From: Collimonas humicola
GTDB lineage: Bacteria; Pseudomonadota; Gammaproteobacteria; Burkholderiales; Burkholderiaceae_D
Reading direction: 5' to 3'
Length of the DNA stretch: 64,000 nucleotides
NCBI RefSeq assembly: GCF_018304945.1
Contig: NZ_JAGQEE010000006.1
Location: forward strand, 248,001-312,000
Position 1 is the first letter of the stretch; each line of letters begins with the position of its first letter. The position numbers and the translations under genes were made by a program. The notes below the pieces were generated by a model. It was not told where the DNA came from. It saw only the letters and a list, made by a program, of their open reading frames with translations, and ran no database searches. Positions 63,796-64,000 of this stretch are shown here, in pieces.

Positions 63796-64000
63796 ATGCG
63801 ACAAATCAGCTTTGACCTCGATGTGCTGCGCACCTTCACCACCGGCATCGACCTCGGCAGTTTCGCCAAGGCGGCCGACCGGCTGGGACGTTCCACCTCG
63901 GCGGTGAGCGCGCAGCTGAAAAAGCTGGAAGAGCAGGCCGGCGCGCCGATTTTCCGCAAGGCCGGGCGCGGCCTGGCGCTGACCGAGGCCGGCCAGACCT
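63796..64000 (+). CDS. LysR-family regulator, cut by the window edge
   Basis: 68 codons visible. MRQISFDLDVLRTFTTGIDLGSFAKAADRLGRSTSAVSAQLKKLEEQAGAPIFRKAGRGLALTEAG is a LysR helix-turn-helix and first linker. AGGA precedes the ATG. Divergent from the MFS gene. Confidence 0.9.
   Translation, partial: MRQISFDLDVLRTFTTGIDLGSFAKAADRLGRSTSAVSAQLKKLEEQAGAPIFRKAGRGLALTEAGQT

Overview
The window is GC-rich, gene-dense bacterial chromosome. Gene content and style point to a betaproteobacterium of the order Burkholderiales, most likely family Oxalobacteraceae (a Collimonas- or Herbaspirillum-like soil organism). Pointers are the 444-residue ArgG, the AroG, GlnE, TldD, YhdP and LpxO types, the many LysR regulators, and a small RNA resembling the betaproteobacterial toxic RNAs. 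The genus is inference. I see no rRNA, tRNA, CRISPR array or transposase gene.

Layout. 1-2986 (minus strand): a polyamine-linked operon made of a fused SpeD-SpeE, a YgiB-like lipoprotein, a YgiC-like ATP-grasp enzyme and the start of a fourth gene. 3271-19065: central carbon metabolism (tkt, gap), nitrogen control (glnE), envelope maintenance (yhdP), a nitrilase-family amidase, tldD and small enzymes. 19100-22610 (minus): an alkylation-damage cluster with a 2OG dioxygenase, alkB, an alkA-like glycosylase, ada and a stand-alone Ada zinc-domain protein. 22843-25413: an MFS exporter, then aroG behind a Phe/Tyr-rich leader peptide and attenuator. 25468-38399: housekeeping (retropepsin-like protease, yajQ, murB, ppnP, argF-VOC-argG, rsgA, M48 protease, orn, YecA-like protein, a periplasmic ATP-dependent ligase, srkA, an SMR pump). 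38450-43474: homogentisate catabolism (LysR, AAHS-family transporter, hmgA, fahA). 43617-44245: a hicBA module whose toxin gene carries an amber stop. 44503-50781: nucleoside-binding protein, lpxO, a cation antiporter behind a yybP-ykoY riboswitch, YnfA, a guanidine exporter behind a guanidine-II riboswitch, a ribbon-helix-helix protein, a DJ-1 protein and folE. 50876-58139: mdfA, LysR/MBL/DsbA-family cluster, and a lipidated subtilisin autotransporter. 58291-64000: a saccharopine-dehydrogenase-like enzyme with a divergent Lrp regulator, a small RNA, a MITE-like element, a Cys-motif permease, an MFS transporter and a divergent LysR gene cut by the window edge.

The most rewarding signals are RNA or operator based: the aroG attenuator, two homologous anti-Shine-Dalgarno small RNAs 32 kb apart, a promoter motif shared by the two alkylation-repair transcription units, two metabolite riboswitches, and several clean operator palindromes. 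On the protein side, the Ada sensor domain has lost three of four zinc ligands, the hicA toxin is interrupted, and an MBL-fold protein has an altered metal motif.
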